Assembly: GCA_964385695.1 (NCBI GenBank)
Contig: CAYLQA010000001.1
Span: 122,543-186,542, forward strand
Source of the DNA: CAYLQA01 sp964385695
GTDB lineage: Bacteria; Desulfobacterota; Desulfobulbia; Desulfobulbales; Desulfurivibrionaceae
Reading direction: 5' to 3'
Length of the DNA: 64,000 bases
Both the position numbers and the translations under genes were made by a program. The first letter of the stretch is position 1. Every line of letters starts with the position of its first letter. A model generated the notes under the pieces. It was given only the letters and a program-made list of their open reading frames with translations. It searched no databases and was not told the DNA's origin. Of this stretch, positions 7,670 through 17,018 are shown piece by piece.

Positions 7670-9163
7670 GTGAAAAAAGTATTATTGACCGCGGGTGCAT
7701 TACTGGCATGGAGCAGCTTAGCCGTAGCTGCCCAGACAGTTACCCTGCCCGCAGAAGATTATAAAGCAATCCTGGATCGACTGGATAAATTGCAGAAGCG
7801 CGTGGAGCAGCTTGAAACAACCGACAGCCCCTCTGCAAAGGCTTCTTCTGCAGTCATTCCGGCACGGATTGCGAGAGATGTAGAAAATATTTACGATACC
7901 TTGGACGAGGTAGAGACAAAAACCCTGAAAGATCGCATCAACTTCGGTGCCGAGCTTCGGACCAGGGTTGATTTTTTCGAGGTTGATAATCAACCGAATG
8001 GCCTTTCTTCAGTAAATGAAAACAATAATAATCATTGGACCAATCGCTTCCGTTTGAATATGGATGCGGAGATTCGTAAGAACTTGCTTTTCACTGGACG
8101 CATCACGGCATATAAGAATTTTGCTAATAATGCCAACAATGCTTTCGCCAATGATTCCAACGCAGCCCATCTACCGGGGGACAGCGGGTTGAAGCTGGAT
8201 CGTGCCTATGTAGACTGGATTCCTGAAGGCATGCCAATTCCGCTGGCCCTGACCTTTGGTCGACACCCTTCCTCCGAAGGACCACCAAGTGAATTAAAAG
8301 AAAATCGTCTCCGCCAGTCCACCTATCCATCCCTCTTGTTTGATGGTGAGGCCGACGGTGTTGTGGCCACAATCGGTCTGGAAAAGTATCTCGGCTGGAA
8401 AGAGTCTGCCATACGTTTTGCATGGGGTAAGGCATTTCAGGATACAAACACAAGTGTAAGCTATCAGGATAACTACGGGGCGCAGTATGACGATACCAAC
8501 GTCTATGCAGTGTTTTTTGAGACCCAGATACCTGGTGTGCGGGATAGCCTCATGGTTTTAAGTGCTTTGCAGGTTACCGACCTGGTCGCAGACCCTTATT
8601 TTTTCGGTGCTGCATCTTCACCGACCAATACCTCTAAGCAAGAGATAGGTGATATGACCTTGCTTGGTATTCATGCGCAGGCTAACAATGTTAAGGATAC
8701 AGGCCTTGATGTCTTCGCCTCTTTCGGCTACAACGAGACTGACCCCAATGGTAATACCATGTCTTTGGCTGGCGGTCCCTTCGCTGCTTTTGGCAGTGTG
8801 GGTCTGATGAATACTGGTGCAAACAACGACGACCATGCCGGTTGGGCTGTACATACTGGGTTCCGTTATACCTTTGCTAATAAGGCCCTTAACAATCCTA
8901 AGGTTGGTTTTGAATTCAACCATGGTAGTGACTATTGGTTCAGCTTTACCTGGGGTAGTGCCGAGCTCTACAATAAACTGGCAACCCGCGGTAATGCCTA
9001 CGACCTCTATTATATCCAGCCGTTCAACAAGAACCTGTTTGCGCGTGTCGGATATACCTACATCGACTATGACTACTCCAACAGCGGGATGCATATCGGT
9101 GACTTCGGACAGAGTAACACGGATCTGACCAATTACTACTTTCTGCTCGACTGTCGTTTCTAG
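7670..9163 (+). CDS. Outer-membrane porin-like protein (DUF3373-like)
   Basis: This 497-residue protein starts with a signal peptide ending in AVAA. A short coiled-coil follows (YKAILDRLDKLQKRVEQLE, about 31-49), then a long aromatic-rich region with alternating hydrophobic residues, ending in phenylalanine (LLDCRF). This is typical of an outer-membrane beta-barrel. The sequence resembles DUF3373 proteins of Desulfobacterota, recognised from memory rather than searched. The start is GTG with AGGAGG before it. It is co-directional with the preceding cytochrome c and followed by a clear terminator. Substrate and role are unknown; an electron-conduit or porin role is inference from the neighbour. 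Confidence 0.7.
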   Translation: MKKVLLTAGALLAWSSLAVAAQTVTLPAEDYKAILDRLDKLQKRVEQLETTDSPSAKASSAVIPARIARDVENIYDTLDEVETKTLKDRINFGAELRTRVDFFEVDNQPNGLSSVNENNNNHWTNRFRLNMDAEIRKNLLFTGRITAYKNFANNANNAFANDSNAAHLPGDSGLKLDRAYVDWIPEGMPIPLALTFGRHPSSEGPPSELKENRLRQSTYPSLLFDGEADGVVATIGLEKYLGWKESAIRFAWGKAFQDTNTSVSYQDNYGAQYDDTNVYAVFFETQIPGVRDSLMVLSALQVTDLVADPYFFGAASSPTNTSKQEIGDMTLLGIHAQANNVKDTGLDVFASFGYNETDPNGNTMSLAGGPFAAFGSVGLMNTGANNDDHAGWAVHTGFRYTFANKALNNPKVGFEFNHGSDYWFSFTWGSAELYNKLATRGNAYDLYYIQPFNKNLFARVGYTYIDYDYSNSGMHIGDFGQSNTDLTNYYFLLDCRF

Positions 9164-9189
9164 TCGTAACGTAGACATAGCTTTTTGCA

Positions 9190-9223
9190 AAAGGTGGCTG
9201 GCTTTCCGGCCACCTTTTTTTTT
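9190..9223 (+). terminator. Rho-independent terminator after the porin gene
   Basis: A perfect 9-base stem (AAAGGTGGC with GCCACCTTT), a 10-base loop and a run of nine T residues lie 27 bases after the stop. Confidence 0.9.
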
Positions 9224-9254
9224 GCGCCTAAACTTTGAGATGCTTGGAGTGTAG

Positions 9255-9962
9255 TCAGTCTTTTGCAAGAAAGGGCTCGAAGATGTAGCGGATTTCTTCG
9301 AGGGATTGATCGAGCACGTAGGGTAGGGCCTTGGCATACATGTCCAGCAGAACCAGGGCGTTGATGGATGAATCGGTTTTTGAGGCGGAGCGCACCCGGT
9401 TGGCCATGGCCATATTCACCTTTTGTACGTCCTGGTATATTTTCACCAGTTTTTTCATGGCAAAATCCGCTTCACTTTCGCGTTGGTTGACAAAGTATTG
9501 CGAGAGCATATAGGTTGCCGTGGCTCGGAAGATGGTCTCCTCTTCACTTGCCAAGGGGAGATGAAAGCGGGCCATGGGTTTAAAGAAGGCCATTGTCGGG
9601 CAGTCACTCACTGCGATTGTCAAACCCATGAGGGAGCATAAGGCGCTCTGGGCAGTTGTCTCGGCAAAGATGGTACGCTCGTTGGTTCGGACCTGGAGCA
9701 TGATGGTGTCGTAGGATAAGAGCTTTTCCGATTGCTCGACAATGCGTACCAATGATGCTGCAGTCGGGCAGAATGAAAATTCATTGCTTGAGAGCCGGCA
9801 ATGCTGGCATTGCTCAAACTCCAAGGTAACCCAATTCGGCAATGGGTCGGGAAGAGGAGTTACCGAGCGTAAAGTTGTTGGGTTCAGCTCTACGGGAAAG
9901 GCCTCTTTGCTGCCGTCGGCAAGCTCAAAAATATATTCAATGAAAATATTTTCATTCACCAC
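9255..9962 (-). CDS. Conserved-looking protein of unknown function
   Basis: I do not recognise this protein of about 235 residues. Read from GTG at 9962 it begins VVNENIFIEYIFELADG, overlapping the stop of the upstream reductase gene, with AGGAGA correctly spaced; the two are probably translationally coupled. It has a cysteine group CQHC plus a further CP in its first third (EFEQCQHCRL, FSFCPTA), which could bind a metal. No membrane segment or signal peptide is evident and the C-terminal half looks helical. An in-frame upstream ATG at 10010 would overlap the reductase by 59 bases and is less likely. Confidence 0.6.
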   Translation of the reverse strand: MVNENIFIEYIFELADGSKEAFPVELNPTTLRSVTPLPDPLPNWVTLEFEQCQHCRLSSNEFSFCPTAASLVRIVEQSEKLLSYDTIMLQVRTNERTIFAETTAQSALCSLMGLTIAVSDCPTMAFFKPMARFHLPLASEEETIFRATATYMLSQYFVNQRESEADFAMKKLVKIYQDVQKVNMAMANRVRSASKTDSSINALVLLDMYAKALPYVLDQSLEEIRYIFEPFLAKD

Positions 9963-10545
9963 TGAGTATCTCCTTGCCGAAGCGTTTACCCGCCATGTGC
10001 ATCTTATCAAGGTACTCTTGATGCTCTATAACATCTCCAGCATGGTCGAGCCCCCGGAAAAAATGCTCTTCCGTAAGCTCGGTGTCCAGCGCCTCGTAAA
10101 AGTAGCGAACAGAAAGGCTGGCACCTTCAAATAACCTGTTCCCATGACTGGCGGCTGCCGCAAGGAAAAAACCTTTGCGTATCCTGGCATTTTCTCCATG
10201 GGGGCGCTTGTCGATCCAGTGTTTTTTTACCCAGAATGCCTGACACCTGTCCATGAAGATTTTCATCTGTGCGCTCAGGCTATAGAAAAAAATCGGGGAG
10301 GCAAGCATAATCCCTTCCGCCGGAATGATGGCATCGTAAATTAGTTGAAAATCGTCTTTTATCACGCAACGGCCATCTTTTTTGCAGCCGTAGATTTCCA
10401 GACAGGGCGAGATTTTCATACCTTGGAGGTGAAAAGAAATAACGGAACAACCCGACTCCTGCACTCCGGCAACGGCTTGGTCAAGCAACAGGTTGGTGTT
10501 TCCCTTGCGGCGGGGGCTTCCGTATATTGCAATGACTTGGGGCAT
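9952..10545 (-). CDS. NAD(P)H-dependent FMN reductase / flavodoxin-like iron-sulfur flavoprotein family
   Basis: The protein has the flavodoxin-fold start seen in NADPH-dependent FMN reductases (VIAIYGSPRRKGNT, FMN phosphate loop). A middle section follows (CLEIYGCKKDGRC... and ASPIFFYSLSAQMKIFMDR) that is typical of the iron-sulfur flavoprotein branch. The cysteines C48, C54 and C60 could hold a cluster but are not the full classical set, so cluster binding is uncertain. It is about 197 residues. It would reduce or use flavin in the cytoplasm, substrate unknown. It overlaps the start of the following unknown gene. Confidence 0.8.
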   Translation of the reverse strand: MPQVIAIYGSPRRKGNTNLLLDQAVAGVQESGCSVISFHLQGMKISPCLEIYGCKKDGRCVIKDDFQLIYDAIIPAEGIMLASPIFFYSLSAQMKIFMDRCQAFWVKKHWIDKRPHGENARIRKGFFLAAAASHGNRLFEGASLSVRYFYEALDTELTEEHFFRGLDHAGDVIEHQEYLDKMHMAGKRFGKEILSGE

Positions 10546-10645
10546 AGGATTCCATGGTAAGCGTTCATCAAAGGTTCTACCTCATTCTAGGAAAAGGTAA
10601 TGGAAAAGGCAACATGGTCGGAGTCGATGCCGCCAGCGAGGATTT

Positions 10646-10674
10646 TTGACAATCCCTTATCCCCTTTGTAAACT
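10646..10674 (+). promoter_or_regulatory. Sigma-70-type promoter upstream of the HD-GYP gene
   Basis: TTGACA (10646-10651) and TAAACT (10669-10674) are exactly 17 bases apart. The pair lies about 150 bases upstream of the start codon, implying a long leader. The rest of the 277-base gap (10546-10822) shows no gene. Confidence 0.5.
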
Positions 10675-10822
10675 GTGTAAAAGAGGCAACGCAAACCAGT
10701 GAAGTCGTGCTTGGCGGCTGATGCCTGCTTTTCCCCCTAGGGCGGGGACAAGAAACTTAACAAAGCCATGTGTTTTTACGTTAACCTAATTCCCTGCAGG
10801 GCAGAGAGTTTATTTTTATCTA

Positions 10823-12316
10823 ATGACTTCCAGTCAAATAATATCCGCTCTTTTGGTCGTCCCCGGCATAGCCTTTCTTGTCGCTTCATCTCTTGCCTGC
10901 GCTAAAACATACCATACCCTGCCGTTGCCGTTTAAGAGGCGCTGGCAGGCCCTGACCGTCCTTATTCTCTTTTTTATATTGGGATACATCCTTTTTGTCG
11001 CTATCCAGTTAAGCCAAATCGTCATTCCGGTTGAACTGTTGACCGGCGTTGTTTTCCTGACCGGTGCCTTTTTTGTCTTTCTTGTCATCAATTTGTCCAA
11101 GAAGACTATTGCCAATATTCTGGAGGCGGAAGAGGAGATCAGCCAGATTAACACCACGCTCATGCAGAGCAACAGGGAGCTGGAAGAAGAGATAAGTGCG
11201 CGTCAAGAGGCAGAAGGCCGCGCCAAGTTGAGGTTGCAGCATCTTGCCACTCTGCATGCCATTGATATGGTGATCACCGCCAGCCTGGATCTGCGGGTCA
11301 CCATGAAGTTGTTTCTTGAGCAGACCGTGCCCCAGTTGCAGATGGATGCCGGCAGCATTCTCCTTTTAAACAGCCACACCCAAACTTTGGATTACGGAGC
11401 CTCCTGGGGATTTGACGGCCAGGCAATCAAACAGTCTAAAGAGCGGCTGGGAGTTGGGAGTGCGGGCAAGGCAGCCTTGGAACGTCAACATGTCTATATT
11501 GACGACCTCAGGCAAAGCGGCAGTGGCTTTTTGCGCATGGATATTGTGCGCGAGGAGAAAGTTATCTCTTACTATGCCGTGCCATTGGTTGCCAAGGGGC
11601 AGGTGAAGGGGGTTTTTGAAATTTTCAGCAGGCAGCCCCATGAGGCGGATCCTGAGTGGTATGATTTCATGGAGGCCTTGGCTGTGCAGGCGGCAATTGC
11701 CATAGATAACGCTACCCTGTTTCGTAAGCTGCAGGAGTCCAACATCGAACTGACCCTTGCCTATGACACAACCATTGAGGGATGGGCAAAGGCTCTTGAA
11801 CTCCGGGATAGCGAGACAGAGGGCCACACCCAGCGAGTAACGGAACTCACCCTCAAGGTGGCATGCTCCATGGGGATGAAAGAGGATGAACTTGACCATG
11901 TACGACGTGGAGCATTGCTCCATGATATCGGCAAAATGGTTATCCCGGATGCTGTTTTGATGAATACCGGACCCCTTTCCGAAGACGAGCAGGAGGTGAT
12001 GCGCCGTCATCCGCAACATGCCTTTGAATTGCTCTCTCCCATTCATTTCCTGCAGCCGGCCCTTGATATTCCATACTGCCATCACGAAAAATGGGATGGT
12101 AGCGGTTACCCACGAGGACTCAAGGGCGAGCAGATTCCTCTGGCCGCCAGAATTTTCAGCATTGCCGATACCTGGGACGCCTTGATTTCCAAGCGGCGAT
12201 ACCGGGAGGCATGGAGCGAGGAAAAGGTGGTTGAGCATGTTCGCTCCCTGGCCGGTACCCAGTTTGATCCCAACCTTGTCGAGTCCTTTCTCTCCCTGAT
12301 CCATCCCCAGAAGTGA
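10823..12316 (+). CDS. Membrane-anchored GAF/HD-GYP cyclic-di-GMP phosphodiesterase
   Basis: The N-terminus has three hydrophobic segments (about 8-25, 41-63 and 68-88), followed by a coiled coil (about 95-140). A GAF domain follows (about 145-295) and then an HD-GYP domain (about 315-490). The HD-GYP signatures are intact: HTQRVTEL, HDIGKM, and HHEKWDGSGYP with the GYP motif. Family members hydrolyse cyclic-di-GMP to lower its level. The GAF domain probably senses a small ligand. The length is 497 residues. No strong ribosome site precedes the ATG. The next gene, phospholipase-D-like, is co-directional but separated by 89 bases. Confidence 0.9.
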   Translation: MTSSQIISALLVVPGIAFLVASSLACAKTYHTLPLPFKRRWQALTVLILFFILGYILFVAIQLSQIVIPVELLTGVVFLTGAFFVFLVINLSKKTIANILEAEEEISQINTTLMQSNRELEEEISARQEAEGRAKLRLQHLATLHAIDMVITASLDLRVTMKLFLEQTVPQLQMDAGSILLLNSHTQTLDYGASWGFDGQAIKQSKERLGVGSAGKAALERQHVYIDDLRQSGSGFLRMDIVREEKVISYYAVPLVAKGQVKGVFEIFSRQPHEADPEWYDFMEALAVQAAIAIDNATLFRKLQESNIELTLAYDTTIEGWAKALELRDSETEGHTQRVTELTLKVACSMGMKEDELDHVRRGALLHDIGKMVIPDAVLMNTGPLSEDEQEVMRRHPQHAFELLSPIHFLQPALDIPYCHHEKWDGSGYPRGLKGEQIPLAARIFSIADTWDALISKRRYREAWSEEKVVEHVRSLAGTQFDPNLVESFLSLIHPQK

Positions 12317-12405
12317 GTCGTTTCCTTTCTACGCATGATTGACAGGAGTTGGCCCTCGTGTTGTAATGCGGTTGAAATGGGGATGTGTGTTAGGGGCCTG
12401 GAATA

Positions 12406-13821
12406 ATGAGACGCGGGGGAGCAGTGAAAATATTTTATCTTTTTGTTATTCTCTGCATGGTGGTCAGCCTTTATGGGGCATTAAAAAGTCTGCCTGCCGG
12501 TGTTTCCGTTCAAGGAATCATACACAAGGCTTCAGCCGCCCGCTTTCTTTCCGACTTGAGTTTTACCAGAAAGGGAGAGAGCGTCCGAGAGCAGATGATC
12601 TTTAATGAGATGTTGCGCCTTGTGCAAGATGCGGAAAAGTTCATCGTTGTGGATTTTTTTCTGTTCAATGACGAGTATGACAGAAGCGGCTATTTTCCAC
12701 CGATTTCGCAGCAATTTATCGATGCTTTGCTCGCTAAGAAAAATATAAATCCCGATTTGCCCATTATCGTCATCACAGATGAAATCAACACCTTTTACGG
12801 CAGCAAGGAACCTGCTTTTTTCTCCCAACTGCAACAGGGTGGAGTTGAGGTTATCGTTACAGACATGCAGGCCATGCCTGATTCAAACCCTCTTTACTCC
12901 GGTTTTTGGAGACTATGCCTGCAGTGGCTTGGAACGGCTGGTAAGGGGCGGTTGCCCTCACCTTTTTCGCCGGACAGCGAGCCTGTCACCCTGCGCGCAT
13001 ATCTGAAGCTGCTCAATTTTAAGGCCAATCACCGCAAGGTGATTATTACCGAGCAGGAGGCCCTGGTTACCTCGGCTAATGTGCATGATGCCAGCGGCTA
13101 TCATTCAAACATTGGTTTTGTGGTAAAGGGGAACATTATTAATGAGCTACTGGCCTCCGAGCGTGCCGTGGCCGAATTTTCCGGGCAAAGCCTTGATGTG
13201 GGCGACGTGCCGGAGCAAAATGAGCACGGCGGATACGGTGCCCAACTGTTGACCGAGGGCAAGATCCGCAGGGCGATCCTGGATGCGCTTGAAAAATGTG
13301 ATGAAAAAAGCCAGGTTTGGCTGGCGATGTTTTACCTCTCCGATATGGAGGTCATCAACGCATTACTTGCCGCTGCCGAACGAGGTGCAGATGTGCGGCT
13401 CGTGCTCGACCCTAACAAAGATGCCTTTGGCCACGAGAAAAACGGTATCCCCAACAGGCCCATGGCAAACTACCTGCATAAAAAATCAAAGGGCAGGGTG
13501 AAGATACGCTGGTATGACACCCATGGCGAGCAGTTCCACGTAAAGATGCTCATGGTGAAATCTCCGCAGAAAGCGGTGGTGATCGGAGGCTCTGCCAACT
13601 TTACCAGAAGAAATATCGCGGACTATAACCTGGAAAGTTGCCTCGCCATCAGTACTTTGGCAGATGACCCGCTCACTAAGGAAGTTGATTTTTTCTTTGC
13701 CCGTATATGGGAGAATCAAGACGCGCACTATACTGTGGAGTTTGAGCAGTATCGAGACACCTCGCTTTGGCATGCTTTTGTCTGGCGAGTTCAGGAGTGG
13801 ACAGGCTTTTGTTCCTATTGA
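12406..13821 (+). CDS. Phospholipase D superfamily protein with N-terminal membrane anchor
   Basis: A hydrophobic N-terminus (VKIFYLFVILCMVVSLYGAL) would export or anchor the protein. Two PLD domains carry HxK motifs: NHRKVIIT followed by TSANVHD in the first, and FHVKMLMV followed by GGSANFT in the second. These catalytic histidines and lysines form the two-fold active site used for phosphodiester hydrolysis or transfer, as in cardiolipin synthases and PLD-like hydrolases. The 471-residue length fits. The region between them (about 155-205) is not typical of cardiolipin synthase, so the substrate is uncertain. I choose ATG 12406, since AGGGG lies nine bases before it; GTG at 12424 is possible. 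Confidence 0.8.
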   Translation: MRRGGAVKIFYLFVILCMVVSLYGALKSLPAGVSVQGIIHKASAARFLSDLSFTRKGESVREQMIFNEMLRLVQDAEKFIVVDFFLFNDEYDRSGYFPPISQQFIDALLAKKNINPDLPIIVITDEINTFYGSKEPAFFSQLQQGGVEVIVTDMQAMPDSNPLYSGFWRLCLQWLGTAGKGRLPSPFSPDSEPVTLRAYLKLLNFKANHRKVIITEQEALVTSANVHDASGYHSNIGFVVKGNIINELLASERAVAEFSGQSLDVGDVPEQNEHGGYGAQLLTEGKIRRAILDALEKCDEKSQVWLAMFYLSDMEVINALLAAAERGADVRLVLDPNKDAFGHEKNGIPNRPMANYLHKKSKGRVKIRWYDTHGEQFHVKMLMVKSPQKAVVIGGSANFTRRNIADYNLESCLAISTLADDPLTKEVDFFFARIWENQDAHYTVEFEQYRDTSLWHAFVWRVQEWTGFCSY

Positions 13822-13953
13822 GCCGAAATTTATTACAAGCGAGTTTTCTTGAGAGCAATGCGATATAGGAAAAAATTTGTTACCATGCAATATGCATCGT
13901 CCTCCCGCTATAGGGGGCAAAATATTTTTTAGGAGTCGATACGGAATAAGGCA

Positions 13954-16386
13954 ATGGGGTTAAAGTTTCTCGTTGTAGATAATCAGCCGCTCATCTTAAA
14001 GCTCATGAGCAACCTCTTGGAGAAAAGAGGCCACGAGGTAAGAACCGCCGAGAACAGCCTCTCCGCCTTGGAGACTCTTGAAGATTTTGTCCCGGATATC
14101 ATGTTCGTCGACCTGGTGATGCCCTACATCAGCGGCGATAAGCTTTGCCGTATCGTCCGCTCCATGCCTGCCCTCAAAGATGTTTGTATTATTGTCCTTT
14201 CCGGTATCGCCGCCGAAGAGGAAATCGATTTTAAGGCATTCGGTGCGGATGCATGCATTGCCAAAGGTCCTTTTAAAACCATCGAGCATCACGTTGCTGA
14301 GTTTTTGGAGAAACAGCATGCCACCGGAGATTACCGCTCGGCCGAAATTATTGGCCTGGATACGGTTTATAAGCGTGAAATCACCAAGGAACTACTCACT
14401 TCCAGGAAGCATTTTGAAACGATCATCAAGCATATTGATGAGGGGATAATTGAGTGCACCAGGGAAGGAAAAATTGTTTATAGCAATACCGCCACCGCCA
14501 AACTGGTTGGGGTACCTGAGGAAAAAATCCTTGCAGAAAACTTGCTGAATTTTTTTTCCGGCAGCAGCAAGAAAATGGTGCTCAATGCCTTGGGAGATCT
14601 TGACAATACGCCGGTTCTCATCGGTGAGGACAAAGAGCATCTCCTCTTAAACGGCAGACGGATCGCCATGAGCATCCTGCCTGTTGATGATCAGGGAGTG
14701 AAGACCACCCTGGTTATTATCCACGACATCACCCAGCGCAAGCACACCGAGGAAAAGCTTGATGGCTACCGCGAGCATCTTGAGAAAATGGTTGTTGAAC
14801 GCACCGCTGAGCTGACCCGGAAAAACGAGCAGCTGCAAATGGAGATCGCCGAACGTCAGCAGGCTGAAGAAAAGATGACTGCGGCGCAAAAGGAATGGGA
14901 CCGTACCTTTGACGCCATTGACGACATCGTTACCCTGCAGGACAAGTCCATGCGGATAACCAGGGTCAATGATGCCACCTGCCGTATTCTGGAAAAAACA
15001 ACCGATGAGCTTATCGGCAAACATTGTTACGAGGTCTTTAGGGGAGAATCCACCCCTTGTCCTGATTGTCCTGAGCACATTGCCGCCCAAACTAATAAAT
15101 CGTTCAGCTCCGAGGTGCACCATCCCAAGCTGGGGAAATCTTTTCTGGTCACCGCGACGCCAATTACCGACGACAGTGGAAAGAGCACGGGTATTGCCCA
15201 TTTTGCCAAAGATATAACCGAACAAAAGCGTCTTGAAGCACAACTTCTGCAAGGGCAGAAGATGGAAGCAATCGGTACTCTGGCGGGAGGGATTGCCCAC
15301 GATTTTAATAACATCCTCTCCGCGGTTTTGGGCTACACCGAGTTGGCCATGCTCGACCTGCCTCCGGATCATACTGTGTATGACAAGCTTGCCGAGGTGA
15401 ACAGGGCCGGCCAGCGTGCCAAAGATCTCGTAGCGCAGATTCTTGCATTCAGTCGACACAGTGAGGCGCGTCGTGAACCACTTGAGGTTCGCCTGATAAT
15501 CAAAGAGGCCCTCAAGCTGATGCGGGCTTCCTTGCCGAGCACCATCGATATCCAGCAGCGTATCTGCTCCACTCCTGCCTGGGTCTTGGCTGATCCGGTC
15601 CAGGTTCATCAGGTATTGATGAACCTTTGCACCAATGCTTCCCATGCCATGCAGGAGAATGGCGGCGTACTGCAGGTTGACCTGGATATTCATGACGTGG
15701 ATATGGCGCTTGCCAAGCAGCATCCGGACCTGAATCCCGGCCCTTATGTCTGCTTGGTCATCAGCGATAGCGGCCATGGTATGGAAAACGAGGTGCGGGA
15801 GAGAGCGTTTGAGCCCTTTTTTACTACCAAGGATCCCGGTGAGGGAACTGGTATGGGCCTGGCCGTGGTGCATGGGATTGTGAAAAATCACAATGGTGCC
15901 GTCTTGGTGGAGAGCGAGCCGGGCAAGGGGAGTACCTTTCGCCTGTTCTTCCCGCACTTTACCGAGATCGAAAAGGCAGAACCCGTTGCACCTAAAGGCG
16001 GCCTGCCCAGAGGCAATGAGCGGGTTCTCTTTGTTGATGATGAACCGGCAATCGTTGATCTGGGTCGAGAACTGCTGCAATATCTGGGGTATGATGCCGT
16101 TGCCTTAACAGACAGCCAGGAGGCCTTGAAGATGTTTTTGGCAGATCCCACCGCCTTTGACCTGCTGATCACCGACCTGACCATGCCCCAAGTCACCGGC
16201 GCCGAGTTGGCCACCCAAGCCTTGGCGGTTCGGCCTGATTTGCCGATCATTATGTGTACCGGCTACAGCGAGATCATCTCGGAGGAGCAGGCTAAAGCCA
16301 TTGGTATCCGCGAGTATGTGCTGAAACCCCTTGTTGCCCAAAAGTTAGCCGAGGTGGTGCGCTCTGCACTGGACGGAACTACTTAA
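13954..16386 (+). CDS. Hybrid sensor histidine kinase (REC-PAS-PAS-HisKA-HATPase-REC)
   Basis: This is an 810-residue soluble kinase with a receiver domain at each end. The N-terminal receiver (1-120) has the phosphoacceptor in FVDLVMP. Two PAS domains follow, at about 150-270 and 315-430, separated by a coiled coil. The second PAS has a cysteine cluster (CPDCP), common in this lineage. The H box is GGIAHDFNN, the ATPase boxes are DSGHG and GTGMGLAV, and the C-terminal receiver has DLLITDLTMP. It lacks membrane segments, so it senses inside the cell. No dedicated output gene is adjacent. Confidence 0.92.
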   Translation: MGLKFLVVDNQPLILKLMSNLLEKRGHEVRTAENSLSALETLEDFVPDIMFVDLVMPYISGDKLCRIVRSMPALKDVCIIVLSGIAAEEEIDFKAFGADACIAKGPFKTIEHHVAEFLEKQHATGDYRSAEIIGLDTVYKREITKELLTSRKHFETIIKHIDEGIIECTREGKIVYSNTATAKLVGVPEEKILAENLLNFFSGSSKKMVLNALGDLDNTPVLIGEDKEHLLLNGRRIAMSILPVDDQGVKTTLVIIHDITQRKHTEEKLDGYREHLEKMVVERTAELTRKNEQLQMEIAERQQAEEKMTAAQKEWDRTFDAIDDIVTLQDKSMRITRVNDATCRILEKTTDELIGKHCYEVFRGESTPCPDCPEHIAAQTNKSFSSEVHHPKLGKSFLVTATPITDDSGKSTGIAHFAKDITEQKRLEAQLLQGQKMEAIGTLAGGIAHDFNNILSAVLGYTELAMLDLPPDHTVYDKLAEVNRAGQRAKDLVAQILAFSRHSEARREPLEVRLIIKEALKLMRASLPSTIDIQQRICSTPAWVLADPVQVHQVLMNLCTNASHAMQENGGVLQVDLDIHDVDMALAKQHPDLNPGPYVCLVISDSGHGMENEVRERAFEPFFTTKDPGEGTGMGLAVVHGIVKNHNGAVLVESEPGKGSTFRLFFPHFTEIEKAEPVAPKGGLPRGNERVLFVDDEPAIVDLGRELLQYLGYDAVALTDSQEALKMFLADPTAFDLLITDLTMPQVTGAELATQALAVRPDLPIIMCTGYSEIISEEQAKAIGIREYVLKPLVAQKLAEVVRSALDGTT

Positions 16387-16525
16387 AGTTGTTTCCTGCC
16401 CATCTTTTTTTCAACATCAATAAAACTATCCATTTCAGCACCGACGCGGTTGTCACCTGCGTATTTGATAGGATAAGCTGTAACATAAACAATGTGCTTG
16501 TGCCTGTCGGAGCAAGGGGGAGGAT

Positions 16526-16975
16526 ATGCCGCATTTTGGCTTGATGGATGAAAATAAGATGTCCCATGGAGATGCGGCCCTTCTGCGGGCAAAGCTCCAT
16601 GTCCGTTGCGGCAGGCGGCGCCTTTTTGAGGGAAAGTTGCCCGAGGCCGTTACCACCCTTTATGATGCAATACACTCGGCCATGCGCTGGTACGCTATTA
16701 CTACCGCTGAAGTGCATGCGGAAATTCACAAGCGAGGCGAGGCCGTTTTTGAGGATGACGCACAGTTGCAGCGGTTGCTTGTCGAACAAGGGGCATGGGA
16801 TGAGGCACTGAACTTTTCCGAGTTGGAGATGTTGGTGAATGCGGCCCTTGATCACAACGTGCCTGAGCTTGACCCGCAGTTGTTCATGAACCGGGTGGAT
16901 GCTGTGCTCGTAAAGCTTGGAGTGATGCCCTTTGACGAGGCCGAGCTTCCTCCGGAAGACCCGAACACGTTGTAG
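16526..16975 (+). CDS. Small protein of unknown function
   Basis: I do not recognise this 149-residue protein. A strong GGGGGAGG ribosome site precedes the ATG, and codon usage looks coding. It is mostly helical and charged; the stretch RRLFEGKLPEAVTTLYDAI resembles the helices of HEPN-type proteins, but that is only an impression. It has no membrane segment. It ends 43 bases before thiol peroxidase and may be co-transcribed with it. Confidence 0.6.
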   Translation: MPHFGLMDENKMSHGDAALLRAKLHVRCGRRRLFEGKLPEAVTTLYDAIHSAMRWYAITTAEVHAEIHKRGEAVFEDDAQLQRLLVEQGAWDEALNFSELEMLVNAALDHNVPELDPQLFMNRVDAVLVKLGVMPFDEAELPPEDPNTL

Positions 16976-17018
16976 CTTAGACATTAACGACGCAAGTGAA
17001 CCTTTAGAGGAGGATGAT

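Noticed and set aside
10700..10725. Sigma-54 promoter before the HD-GYP gene
   Set aside because: A GG and GC pair is visible but the spacing is 12, not the required 10 bases.
16932..17018. N-terminal extension of thiol peroxidase
   Set aside because: It overlaps the preceding gene, and a strong ribosome site marks the ATG at 17019.
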